A stretch of DNA of 64,000 nucleotides, from positions 31,355,635-31,419,634 of the forward strand of contig OX637405.1 of the NCBI GenBank assembly GCA_951799425.1, read 5' to 3'. The stretch is from Ilex aquifolium. Lineage: Eukaryota > Streptophyta > Magnoliopsida > Aquifoliales > Aquifoliaceae. This document shows positions 1-9,996 of this stretch, piece by piece; positions within the stretch are counted from its first letter, which is position 1, and the number at the start of each line of letters is the position of its first letter. Under the pieces are notes generated by a model. It saw only the letters and a list, made by a program, of their open reading frames with translations. It was not told the DNA's origin and made no database searches. Position numbers and translations under genes: made by a program.

Positions 1-103
1 TGTGGGCTGTTTTGGCTGATTTTGGGAATAAATTTCGAGAATTTAGAAAACATGGGAGTCCTATGCACTTAATGTACCACTATAAAAGCATTTTTATTCC
101 CTG

Positions 104-106
<3 letters not shown>

Positions 107-140
<34 letters not shown>
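107..140. repeat. (CT)n microsatellite
   Basis: An uninterrupted CT dinucleotide run of about 17 units lies directly upstream of the duplicated segment. Further CT tracts occur at about 288-330, at the end of the first duplicate copy. Confidence 0.9.
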
Positions 141-142
<2 letters not shown>

Positions 143-145
143 CCG

Positions 146-465
146 ACACCATGGATTTGTCTTCAACCCACAGATCCGGTGACTGGAAGCACAGATCCGA
201 TGGAAGGCGCGACTCCGGCGAACACCTGATATCTCACCATCGAATCAATGCCTTCTCTTTCTTCAGACCAACAGCTCCGACGTGTCTCTCTCTATCTCAC
301 TCTCTTTCTTTTTCTCTCTCTCTCTCTCCGAGACCATAGATCTGTCTTCAACCCACAGATCCGACGATTGAAAGGCCCAGCTCCGGTAAACGTCTGAGAT
401 CCCACCATCGAATCTGATGCCTTCTCCTTCTTCAGACCAACAGCTCCGAAGTCTCTCTCTCTAAG
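146..465 (+). repeat. Tandem duplication, about 185-bp period
   Basis: Two copies start near 146 and 331. Both contain the blocks gtcttcaacccacagatcc and cttcagaccaacagctccga in the same order, with substitutions and small indels between them. Both end in CT-rich sequence. The reading frame in the first copy is short and looks like no known protein, so this is probably a duplicated non-coding or transposon-derived segment. Confidence 0.75.
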
Positions 466-1344
466 CATCTATACAAATCTAATCAGATCTATACATGATT
501 TATAGATCTGATTTTTCCAGATCTGTAAAACCATAATTAATTTTTACATGATTAAAGCACCGGTAAACATGATTTATAATAAAATTCACAGATCTGGATG
601 TAATATGATTGAAGTTAGGTATAATATAATGGTCATTTGAGATTATTTCGATGGTGCTTGTGTTTTTGGGTATAATATGTTTATTTTGATCATTGGAATC
701 AAATTTTTTTTCTAAGGAAATCATTTATTTTTGGGTTATTATTTTTTGGATTACTGTCCAAACAGGTTTTATTGTTTTCTATTCTATACAACTGTTTTTG
801 AAATCATATAACCAAACAAGTTTTAAGACACAAAAAATACAAAAACTCTTCCCAAAAATAGTTTTCGGGTACTATTTTTGAAATGCAAACCAAACAGGCT
901 CATTGTTACATATGGCCCCCTCTCTTCATATCTGCACTTTGTTAGCAACCAAACAGAGCCCCGCACAACTTTTTGGCTTAGTAAAGCTGAAAGTTTAAAC
1001 TTTTGCCTATGAAGTCCAATTAGAGCAAAATTTAGGATTCAGAAGCATCTCTTTTCCCATTTCCTTCAAATTTCTCAGAAATTCAAGCCTGAAGTTCTTC
1101 ATAAACTCCACCACAGCAAAATTAAGACGCAACAAAACTACAAAGCTCCAGCATTGACCAATCAAATCATCCAACAAACATAGAAACACACACACATATG
1201 CATGTGGATCCAAACTTGAACGAAATTGACAAAATTTGTAATTGAGAGGATCCAAATCCCATAAATGTGTATCAACAAGTTTGTCTATTGGCAATGGCAA
1301 TATCAAAAATAAAATAGAACTAAATAAAACCCGTAAAAATGTAC

Positions 1345-1689
1345 CTTCTGGGCATCTCGGCGAACACCATACCCACTATTATACATCTGACCCACCAACA
1401 CCTGCATATTAAAATCCCCAGCTTTGGCCTCTCTGAGGGTATCTTGGAACCACCCCTTCACACAAACAGAAACCACCTGTGAAAGAGGTATACGGAACTG
1501 CTTCTCTCCGAGGTTCTCACTCTCACTCTCACTATCCTCCATCTTCCTCTTCAGCTTCGATGATATCAAACACTTTGGCGACGAGGGTTTTGCGGGTTTG
1601 GGGGTTTTGATGAGTTGTGATGCAATTCCAGTGAGTTGTTGAACTTGAAGCTTAGCTTTTGCTGGTGATGTGGGCGGTGATTTACCCAT
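1345..1689 (-). CDS. Sel1/TPR-like small protein, exon 1 (partial gene)
   Basis: This is a first coding exon of 115 codons starting MGKSPPTSP and ending GVRRDAQK at a canonical donor (AAG|GTACAT, GT at 1344-1343, phase 0). The N-terminal half is Lys/Ser/Pro-rich with an acidic Ser/Glu stretch (MEDSESESENLGEK). The C-terminal part (PLSQVVSVCVKGWFQDTL, then REAKAGDFNMQVLVGQMY) has the A-x-x-G-D...A-Q...L-G-x-M-Y pattern of a Sel1/TPR-type helical repeat. I recognise it as a small uncharacterised plant Sel1-like family whose members start MGKS and continue after this point with a repeat helix beginning GREWM. The frame is open further upstream, to 1842, but that part does not look like family sequence, so I chose the ATG at 1689. 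No matching downstream exon is visible between 1 and 1344. The rest of the gene lies beyond the window edge, or the gene is broken. The function is unknown. Confidence 0.7.
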
Positions 1690-2197
1690 AAGAAGAGAAG
1701 AGAAACTTACACATGGGTGTATGTGATAGGCGAAGGCATGATAACTCTTATGTACATATGGGTTTACTTGACCAGTTTGTAGGAAGATTTGTGCTTTTTC
1801 TTCAAGCTGTGGAAGAGCCGAATTGGCAGAGACAGCTATCACCTATCAGCATATAAGAAACGAGTAAACGACGTCGAAGACTGAGTCACTTATAACCCAG
1901 GGTGCAATTTGTACGGACTAACTCGAACTCCATCCGAACTCAACTCTAAAAAATAATGTTCAAATTGAGATTTTTAGAGTTAAGGTTAAAAAAATTCATC
2001 CCAAAATTAAATTCAAACAAGATTTAGATTAAAAGCTCCGGTTCACGTGCTCAACACTCGTTTGAATTTGGTTCTGTTTTGTTACTCTGTAAGCTAGTTC
2101 TTCACAATCAAATTTAGGGCAAACTACCAAGTGAGCATACAAAAAACATTATGGACATGTTTGTTTCAGGTATTACATGGTATTATAGGGTGGGATT
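1690..2197. other. Upstream flank of the Sel1-like gene
   Basis: This would be promoter and 5' leader for the minus-strand gene. A G-box-like CACGTG is visible at about 2046. The right end (about 2150-2197) looks like part of an older element into which the hAT transposon inserted. Confidence 0.35.
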
Positions 2198-2747
2198 AGG
2201 GATGGCAGTGGATTGAGTAAAAATAGGTATTCGTCCAAATCCGCTTCGTTTAGACTGGAGATGGACCATACGTATTAGACAGTGAGCGTATACGAGGATA
2301 CCCGTATAAACTCGTACGGGGATGAAGGCGGGGATGGACTGACACTTACTCCCGCCCCTGCTTTACCCATTATTATTATTATTATTATTTTATATATATA
2401 CATGTTGTTGTGAATACAAATCTACATATTATTGAATGATTTTTTAAAAAAAAAATTGTTTTATTTTTTGACTTTTTTGTCTTGTTTTGGCTTGTAAATG
2501 TATAAATCTTTGTGTTTTTGTATTTTTTTGTATTTTTTTTATGTTAGATTATGTTATGTTACATTAAGTTGTGTTATATTATATTGTGTTGGATTTAAAT
2601 GAGAGACAAACTTTTAATTATATTATGTTGGATTATGTTGTAGACAAAATTTTAATTATATTAAGTTGGATTATGTTGTAAATAACAAGCTTTTAATTAT
2701 CTATATAATAAAACAAAAGGGAGTTTGAAATTTTATACCCCATATAT

Positions 2748-2782
2748 CCCCCCCCCCCCCCCCCCAAAAAAAAAAAAAAAAA
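2748..2782. repeat. C18-A17 homopolymer junction
   Basis: A run of 18 C is followed immediately by a run of 17 A, inside the hAT element. This could be real low-complexity sequence, or the run lengths could be sequencing artefacts. Confidence 0.8.
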
Positions 2783-4439
2783 CTTATCACTTCTTACACA
2801 CTCTATGTCAGACAGACATGCAGCGAGTCACTTCCCCAAATCCATGCCGAAGACAGACTGTGAGACAAACACAATCACTTCAAACGTCTTCGGTTTTTTG
2901 CCACAACTACAACCACTTCAAACGTCATTGCATCTTCAAACGTCTCTTGCCACAACCACAGCCACCGAGTTCTCTACAGCCACAGCCATCGCTACTGCCA
3001 CAACCACTGCCATCGAGTTCCCTGCAGCCACAGCCACTGCCACTGCTAGGTAATCCCCCCATCCTTCTTCCCCCTGTGCGCAAACACCCTCCCCCCATCC
3101 CTCTTCTGCGCAAATACCATCCCCTCCCCTTCCCTATTTCTGTTTCTCCCTCCCCTCAACCACCACATCTTCTCTCTCTCGCGCGCACGCTAGACATCAG
3201 CTCCCAGCCCCAACAACACTCAGACAGCTGTTCTTTGACATTTCTCTCACTCTAGAACTTATAGGTACGATTCTCTTTCTCTATTTTTTTTTCTTTCTCT
3301 ATTCCTTAAGTTTGAGACCTCAATTTTGTTAAACCATAAAGATGTCGCGTGTCCAAAGCCAGCCCCATTTCGGCCACCACCAATATAAAGATGCAGTTGA
3401 CCTAGTTTCTAGGTTTGTTTGGTTTTGCTCATGGGTTGGAAGACCCGGAATATGCGGGTTTCTGAATTTGGTTTGGAATTTATTCATGGTGGTTTGATTT
3501 GGGCGATAATGAGGATTGAATTTGCTTGAAATTGAGTAAAATATTTGTGCGTGGATTTTGGTTTAGCTTTTGTGGTTGATGGTTGCATTAATTCGAGAAG
3601 CTTTTAAGACTCTTATAGTTTGGTGGCAAATTATTGTGGGATATTGATATATCTGGATAATTTATCTGAAATTTGGCAGCCATGTAAAATAGGTTGACAA
3701 CTTGATTGCTTTGGTCAATTTCAATGTATTTTCCTCGAAAATTAGATTTATATGTCAAAACTCAGAGCTTGATTGTATTGCACAGGTTCTTTGGTGCTTG
3801 GTGATTTATTAAAAGACTGAGAATAATTGTTCAGGGCAAAATTTTGGTGATATGTGCATTTAAAAATTATTAGGTCAGTTCTTTCTCTCTCTCTCTCTCT
3901 CTCTTTGCCTCGCACAAAAATGGGTCTGTTTGGCTTCAAATCTAGATATTTGTTAAGTTAATCTTTTAAATATCTTTAACCCATACGCATTGATTTTTAT
4001 GATAATTTTTTTATCTAATTGCAGTTGATTCACATAGTTTACATAAATAAATTGGGATAAAATTTTGTTGAGTTGAGACTTATAATAACATTGAGAAATT
4101 TTTTGAAAACTTAGGGAACAATTCTAGAAATAGTTTCTGTATTATATTTTTGTCCAGTTGTACTGTGAGGCAAAAATAATGACTGTGGAACTATCAAATA
4201 AACAGTGTTTAAAATGGATTTTTGTCCAGTTCAGCGTGAGATTGGAATGATTCAACAATTCTTTATAACTTCATGGAACACTTGAATAACCAGTTATTGT
4301 AATAGAAAAACATGTCTTTTTTGAAGGACTGTTTATGTTTGAATTCTTGAATTTTGCTAAATACTCCAAATTTTGCTTAATTTGTGTTTAATCTCAGGTA
4401 CACCCCCCTCTCTCACTCTCTCTCTCTCCCTCTCCCTCT

Positions 4440-4610
4440 TTCATGACAAACTGTAGCAAACACACACACAAACCTCACCCAAACACAAACACAGGAGCAC
4501 ACACACACGTAGACATATGCACAGCAGCACACACACAAAACACACACACACATCTACACACAAACACATACACTGCACAACATCACACAAACACACAAAT
4601 CTGTGTGTGA
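4440..4610. repeat. CA-rich simple sequence
   Basis: Degenerate cacacacaaa/acacaca sequence extends across about 170 bp inside the hAT element. Confidence 0.8.
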
Positions 4611-5416
4611 TTTGTGTTTGGATTTTTTAATTTGGGTTTTTGAATGTTTGTGTTTAATTTGGGTGTTTTTAATTTGAATGTCTTTTAATTGGGTGTTTAG
4701 TTTGTGTGTCTTTTAATTGAGTGTTTAATTGAATGTCTTTTTTCTTTTTTTTTATAGTTACGAATGTTAGGTTGTTTGTGTATATGTTGAGTTGAGAATT
4801 ATTGAGTGTTCATTTTGTAGAGTAATTTATTTTCAAATTGGGTGTTGAATATAGTTTGTGAAATTTCAATTTGATTTTTTAGTATCTTGATTTGATGAAT
4901 GTTACTTTGTATGAAATATCTTGATTTGATGAATGTTAATTAGTATGAAATAGGTTTTTATAGAGTTTTGATTAATTATAGAGATTGTATATCAATTAGT
5001 AAGAAATAGATGCTTATTGTGTGTTAATTGATAGAGATTGTAAGTAAATTAATATGAAACAGAGGTTATGATGTGTTTTTAGCAATTTTACAAAAAAATG
5101 AATATGTGTATTTAACGAATATTTCTAATTTTTTGATTTACTCTGTTTCTTATATTTGTCGCCATCATAGTGTACTAACCACCACTACAAACTCACAACA
5201 TTGAAAAATGAAAGATCTTGTGAGTTTAAACCTCTTCTATTTTTTTTTGGCACCGCAAAATATTCACATTCTTTAATCTTATTTATGTTTAGGCACAACT
5301 ATGGGTTTATGACGTGCAGAACAATGGTTATTATTGTTTTGATGCCTAAAGCAATTGGTAAATAGTCATGTTTAGGCATGACGATGGTTAATATTATGAT
5401 TTTTTTTTGGTAATCA

Positions 5417-5957
5417 GCATGCATATGACATGGTTTGGTTATAATTATAAAATATATAAGTTTTGTAGACAGGTTGATATATTTGTGGTATCATATTTTC
5501 AAAGGATACTCTGCAAAAAAATTGAAAATTTCTTACATTGATTTCAATTTCTCTCATTACATGGTTTTTGAATTAAGCAAATTTTTTAGTAACCCAAAAT
5601 GTAATTCAATACCTCTTGCTTGGTTTTTTGTTCATTCATTGAGATATCAATTAATTTTTAAGTAGTTTATGCCATTTTGTTTTGTGATTAAAATAGTATG
5701 TGATTGAAAAATTTTATAGGTTTATTTCAATTTTTTAAGAATCTTATGTTCCGTCTGTCATTTTTACAAGTATGGATATAATTGTTTGTGTAGGAAGAAT
5801 TGTGTTGTGGTCCTTGATACATAGTTGAATTTCAATGTGCATATGACATGATTCGATTATAATTATGAAATATATAAGTTTTGTAGACAAGTTGATATAT
5901 TTGTGGCAACATATTTTCAGAGGATACTTTGCCCAAAAATTAAAAGTTTCTTACAGA
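5417..5957 (+). repeat. Direct repeat pair, about 120 bp, inside the hAT element
   Basis: Segments 5417-5540 and 5837-5957 match along their length. Shared blocks include aaatatataagttttgtaga and ggttgatatatttgtgg-type sequence followed by catattttca. They lie about 420 bp apart in the same orientation, pointing to an internal duplication. Confidence 0.8.
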
Positions 5958-6503
5958 GTATCCACATTTTGACCATTTTTATTTCACTAAAGTTATGACA
6001 TTAAAAATGACCAAACGATTTTCAGCTTAATACATGTTTATATTCATTATTTAATTATTTCGTGTTTAAGAATTATGTACAGTCCCTTCAGACACGTGAT
6101 ATAGGACGAGTTTAGGCTTTCAATTTAGTACGTGTCCAAGTTCAGTACTTGATTATTTCGCATTCAAATTCAATATTTGATTTTTTTTTAGTTGTACTGT
6201 ACCTTCAGGAACGGGTTATCTCTAGTGTTATGATATTCTATAATTATGTGAAATTATTTAAAATGCTAGATTTATTTAGAATTTTGGATTATGTTGGCTT
6301 GGGCTTGGGCGGGTAAGGTGGACAGGGGGCGGGGGCGGGGGATAGGGCAGGGGAGGAGATTACAAATTTACCCGCGGATGAGGATGAAGATGAATAATAT
6401 ACCCGTTAACGGGGATGGACCGGAGATGGACGGAGTTTTTTTAAGCGGGTACGGGGATGGAGACTACACCCCCCGCCCCCGCTTCAGTCCACTGTCATCC
6501 CTA

Positions 6504-7735
6504 GGTGGGATAGAAGAAAATAGTACCTGAGAGCCACCTATTACCTTGTTTGTTTGGTATTTTACACGCAATACTATTTTTCGGGTCGTAATACCGACCT
6601 GGTTTGAACAGTGTCCCTTAAACCTTGTATATGGTATTAATGAATACCACCTACCCGGTTGTATTATCTTCTTGGGTTAAATGAAAGGACGGTACAAACA
6701 TTCAAATTGACACAAATGCCCTCATCTGTTAAGAGTTCACATTTAAAAAAATATTTTGATTTTTTTCTTTGTATTATGTTTAAGCGTACGATGTCACCGG
6801 TTTTTTTAAAAAAAAAATTATTTTGAATTTTTTTTCTTATATTATGTTAAAGCGTACGGTGTTACCGATTTTTTTTAAACAATTATTTTGAATTTTTTCC
6901 TTGTATTATGTTTAAGCGTACGGTGTTATTGATTTTTTTTTTATTATTTTTTTTAGAAATTATTTTGAATTTTTTCCTTATATTATGTTTAAGCATACAG
7001 TGTTACTAGTTTTTTTTTTTTTTAAATTATTTTAAATTTTTTCCTTGTATTATGTTTAAACGTACGGTATCACCGAATTTTTTTTACGGTATCACTGATT
7101 CATAGTGTAGAAACTTTATTTTTTATGTGAATTTTTTATATTATCCGAAATTTTTTGGGTATGGATTATCATATCATGTATTATACTAAATATTGTGCAA
7201 AAACGTTACACAAACGGAGTAATAAATGGATGATGTTAATGGTAAAATGATATATTTGTTATATAAGATGTGATAAAATAGATGGTTGTTTGTGGAACCT
7301 ACCACAGTACCTATTGAACAAACAAATATGGGAGGTGATTGAAATACTTTTTATACATTTTAGGGGATTGAAACATGTATTCCATATATTTTCAATACCA
7401 CTCATATTTAATCCCCAAAGCACTATGAGTGATGTTTTTTTTCTCCCAAAGTAAATGATGGATCTTTTTGTTCTAGGGTGGAAAGGAATAATGATTAACT
7501 GCTCTCATGGGAGAGCAACTGAGATAGATTAGAAAGGTGAAGGGATTAATTTAAGCTTAATTCAAGGTCAATAATGATGTGTGTGTGTATAAGTCTTCAC
7601 CAGGTTGCCTCTTTTAAGAGGTGATTTGGTGTTGACTCTCGTTTCACTATCAAAAAAAAAAAAATGATATGTACACTATCTTACTTACATCACTTGATGT
7701 GACAATGATCTCAACCATTAAACATTCAATGAATT
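6504..7735. other. Gene-free transposon-like DNA right of the hAT element
   Basis: The segment starts with the hAT target duplication, includes a five-copy AT-rich tandem array and ends near 7340 with a terminus-like motif (tacctattgaacaaacaaat). A similar inverted motif lies at about 2155-2175. Together these suggest an older element that the hAT transposon split in two. A short tRNA-less repeat ending in poly-A lies at about 7565-7664. No coding sequence is seen. Confidence 0.4.
6751..7090 (+). repeat. Tandem array, about 65-bp unit, five copies
   Basis: Each unit contains ttattttgaattttttcctt, then tattatgtttaagcgtacgg and tgttaccga, then a T-run of variable length. Copies begin near 6751, 6820, 6885, 6955 and 7025. 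Length variation lies mostly in the T-runs. Confidence 0.85.
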
Positions 7736-7962
7736 AACCTTAAAGAGTAGTTCAAGTGATAACAGAGGATAAATTGTAAATTCAGATGTCTTAAGTTCGA
7801 ATTTTATTAATTCTTTGAAATCAGGGCATGAGAGATTTATTTCTTATGAATATCTTAATCCCGATGACTTGTCTTTGATCGAACCAAAGGTGAGATTAAT
7901 CAAGGTGCACATAAACTAATCCAAACACCCTTGACCGTTGAACCGAAAAAAAAAAAAAAAAA
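7736..7962 (+). mobile_element. tRNA-derived SINE with poly-A tail and 12-bp target duplication
   Basis: The body is flanked by attcaatgaatt at 7724-7735 and 7963-7974, a perfect 12-bp duplication. Near the 5' end is an A-box-like motif (tagttcaagtgat), and about 45 bp further a B-box-like motif (agttcgaatttt), the internal RNA polymerase III promoter layout of plant SINEs. The 3' end is an 18-bp A-run. A close relative lies at 26300-26529. Confidence 0.88.
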
Positions 7963-7974
7963 ATTCAATGAATT

Positions 7975-8290
7975 TAATAAGATCCACTAATATAATAGTT
8001 CTTATTAAGGTGGTATACAAAAATGGTGTGTGTAACATTGTTGATCCAAGATAAGAAACATTTATCCCAAACTCAATTTAATCCATGTTTTAATTATACA
8101 GTTAAAAAAAAACTTGGATTAAGTAATTTGGATTTAGGCCCGTCAATTAAAAAAAACCAGGTGAATTCGATTTCTTATTTATTGGTAGGGGTTAAAATGA
8201 TTTGGTTGGGTCGGGGATCCAGGTAGTAAACTTGTAAAAGTAAATTTGAAACTAAATAAATAAATAAATCGCAGTCATATGCCAACAAAA
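7975..8290. other. Gene-free interval
   Basis: AT-rich sequence between the SINE and the tRNA-like sequence. I see no gene or clear repeat here. Confidence 0.5.
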
Positions 8291-8353
8291 TCCGCTGTAG
8301 CACTTTGCAATTCAAAAGCAATATTGAATCCGGGTTCAACTCCCGGCAGCGGA
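8291..8353 (+). tRNA. tRNA-like sequence lacking a D-arm (probable tRNA-Gly relative or pseudogene)
   Basis: Acceptor arms tccgctg (8291-8297) and cagcgga (8347-8353) pair perfectly over 7 bp. A perfect T-arm, ccggg-ttcaact-cccgg, precedes the 3' acceptor strand and contains a B-box (ggttcaactcc). The middle has an anticodon-like hairpin, ttgc/gcaa, around attcaaaa. A run of six T (8359-8364) follows 5 bp after the end, as a polymerase III terminator would. The total of 63 nt is too short for a D-arm. The 3' half resembles plant tRNA-Gly(UCC). It is either a decayed tRNA or a tRNA-like element. A nuclear tRNA without a D-arm would be very unusual, so I do not call it functional. Confidence 0.45.
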
Positions 8354-8447
8354 ATACCTTTTTTGTTGATTTGTTGAACCTTGGGCCCAAAAACTATTAT
8401 GGCTCTCACAGTACGGGGCCTCCAGATTTTTCCAGGCCCACATGTTA

Positions 8448-8816
8448 GAGCAATTCTAAAAGGAGTTGTCATTTTGGAATGTTAAATCACTCATTTGTAA
8501 CATTGAACAGTATTTTGACATCTCTGAATTATAAATTTGCTCCAATGACAGGTGTCATTTTAATATTTTTTATTAAAAAATATAATTAAACCTAATATTT
8601 AATATTCTTTACAACTATTTTAATTTTTTAATATTCTTTGCAACCTCTCTCCCCTTCTGTCTCCAAAGTTTGGAAAATTGTCACCCCAAGAATATTGTTG
8701 TCATTTTCCAACTCCTGATGTCACCCCCCTTAGAGAGAAAATTTTTGAAATTTGAGATGACATTTTGGCAGTTATGGGGTTGTCACCCCTGATGTCACTC
8801 CCTTTTGGAGTTGCTC
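8448..8816. mobile_element. MITE copy 1 (PIF/Harbinger-like, TTA target duplication)
   Basis: The termini are inverted: left gagcaattctaaaaggagtt, right reading inward gagcaactccaaaaggga. The element lies between TTA trinucleotides at 8445-8447 and 8817-8819, matching the TWA target preference of PIF/Harbinger MITEs. It shares blocks such as ttgaacagt, aattataaat and aatgacaggtg with copies at 8820 and 30983. Confidence 0.82.
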
Positions 8817-8819
8817 TTA

Positions 8820-9128
8820 GAGCAACTCTAAAGGGAGTTGTCATTTTAGGGTGCCAAATCACCCATTTGCAACATTGAACAGTGTTTTGACATTCATGAA
8901 TTATAAATCTGTTCTAATGACAGGTGCCAAAATGAGGTGCCATTTTAATATTTTTTATTAAAAAATATAATTAAAATTCATATTTAATATTCTTTGCAAC
9001 CTCTCCCTTTCTTTCTCTAGAGTTTGGAAAATTGACACCCCAAGAGCATTGCTGCCATTTTCTAACCCTTGATGTCACCTCCCTTGGAGTTAAATTTTTT
9101 TGAATTTGAGGTGACATTTTAACAGTTA
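8820..9128. mobile_element. MITE copy 2, truncated at its right end
   Basis: It starts gagcaactctaaagggag directly after the TTA that ends copy 1 and follows copy 1 colinearly to about gaggtgacattttaacagtt. There the match stops and no right terminal inverted repeat is present. Confidence 0.78.
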
Positions 9129-9624
9129 GACATGATTTATATATCAGCAAAAAAAATTACGAACAGTACTGGCATCTGGCAGTCTCAATTGTAGAAAGAA
9201 ACCAATAGCATCTAATGAGAGCCTCTGTTCCTGCTACATGATCCACAAAAAGAGGCATTATTTGCCGAAGAACATGAGTGATAAAATTCAACTTACAACT
9301 GCCCATGTACAACATGCATTACATATCAAACTATATGCAAATCCGGTGCGTATATACCCCCACCAAAATCTACTAAATGATGAAGCACTCGGCAGTAAGA
9401 CACAATAATCGACATCATTTTGGGGAGGGAGGGAGAATCTTATACGGGGATAAAGCGTAGAGACTAATATACAAGGATGAAGGGTAGAGGAAAAAAGAAT
9501 AAGTATAACAGAAACTTCCTATTTGCCGGAGGAGAAAAAGGGTGCAGAGCAAGATTTCCCCCGAATCACCATAAACTTCATGGCGATCACGCCAAGTGCA
9601 GCCGCAGTGATATAGCAAAGGTCT
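9129..9624. other. 3' flank of the SCAR gene
   Basis: No other gene is seen. Part of this region, reading leftward from 9624, must be the 3' untranslated region and polyadenylation region of the minus-strand SCAR gene. I could not place the cleavage site. Confidence 0.5.
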
Positions 9625-9719
9625 TCACGAATCACTCCAACTATCCACATCATCATCCTCGTCGCTTCCAGCAAATGCCTATTTTAAACATTCATCACTC
9701 GTTGGAATGGAACATATTC

Positions 9720-9765
<46 letters not shown>

Positions 9766-9935
9766 GCGGATTGCATTTGCTTTCTCCAAAATGGCAGCAA
9801 CTTTTAAATTAGTTTTGGGGCCCTCAATGCTTGGTCTTGTCACAACCGCGGGTTTCAAGTTGAAGGACTAATGGAAACAAGATGATGCTCAGTCATCAGC
9901 TCAGATGTAATAGAATCGTAACAGAAATTTACAGG

Positions 9936-9996
<61 letters not shown>

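Larger units (their letters stand above)
1..1344. other. AT-rich left edge, no complete gene
   Basis: The stretch holds a CT microsatellite, a tandem duplication and AT-rich DNA, and probably the first intron of the Sel1-like gene to its right. A motif near 886-901 (ccaaaccaaacaggctc-like) resembles the terminus of a cut-and-paste transposon, but I found no partner terminus. No coding exon is recognised here. Confidence 0.5.
2198..6503. mobile_element. hAT-type DNA transposon, 4.3 kb, non-autonomous
   Basis: The left terminus tagggatggcagtgga and the right terminus tccactgtcatccctа-type sequence are inverted copies with one mismatch over 16 bp. The element is flanked by a perfect 8-bp target duplication, ggtgggat (2190-2197 and 6504-6511). 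The 8-bp duplication and TAGGGATG terminus are typical of plant hAT elements. Both subterminal regions (about 2210-2370 and 6300-6490) are rich in cggggatgg and cccgc motifs, the subterminal repeats expected for hAT transposase binding. No hAT transposase reading frame with its dimerisation domain is recognisable inside, so it would depend on a transposase encoded elsewhere. The interior contains CT-rich, CA-rich and T-rich stretches that resemble an untranslated leader and intron of a plant gene. That resemblance is a weak inference. Confidence 0.88.

Noticed and set aside
2725-3255. 176-codon Pro/Gln-rich frame in the hAT element
   Set aside because: It starts at the C/A homopolymer and runs through CCACAGCC-type repeats in more than one open frame. 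It resembles no known protein.
7565-7664. Short poly-A-ended repeat, possible second SINE type
   Set aside because: It has a poly-A end and weakly similar flanks (aatgatgtgt and aatgatatgt), but no clear promoter boxes. Too weak to call.
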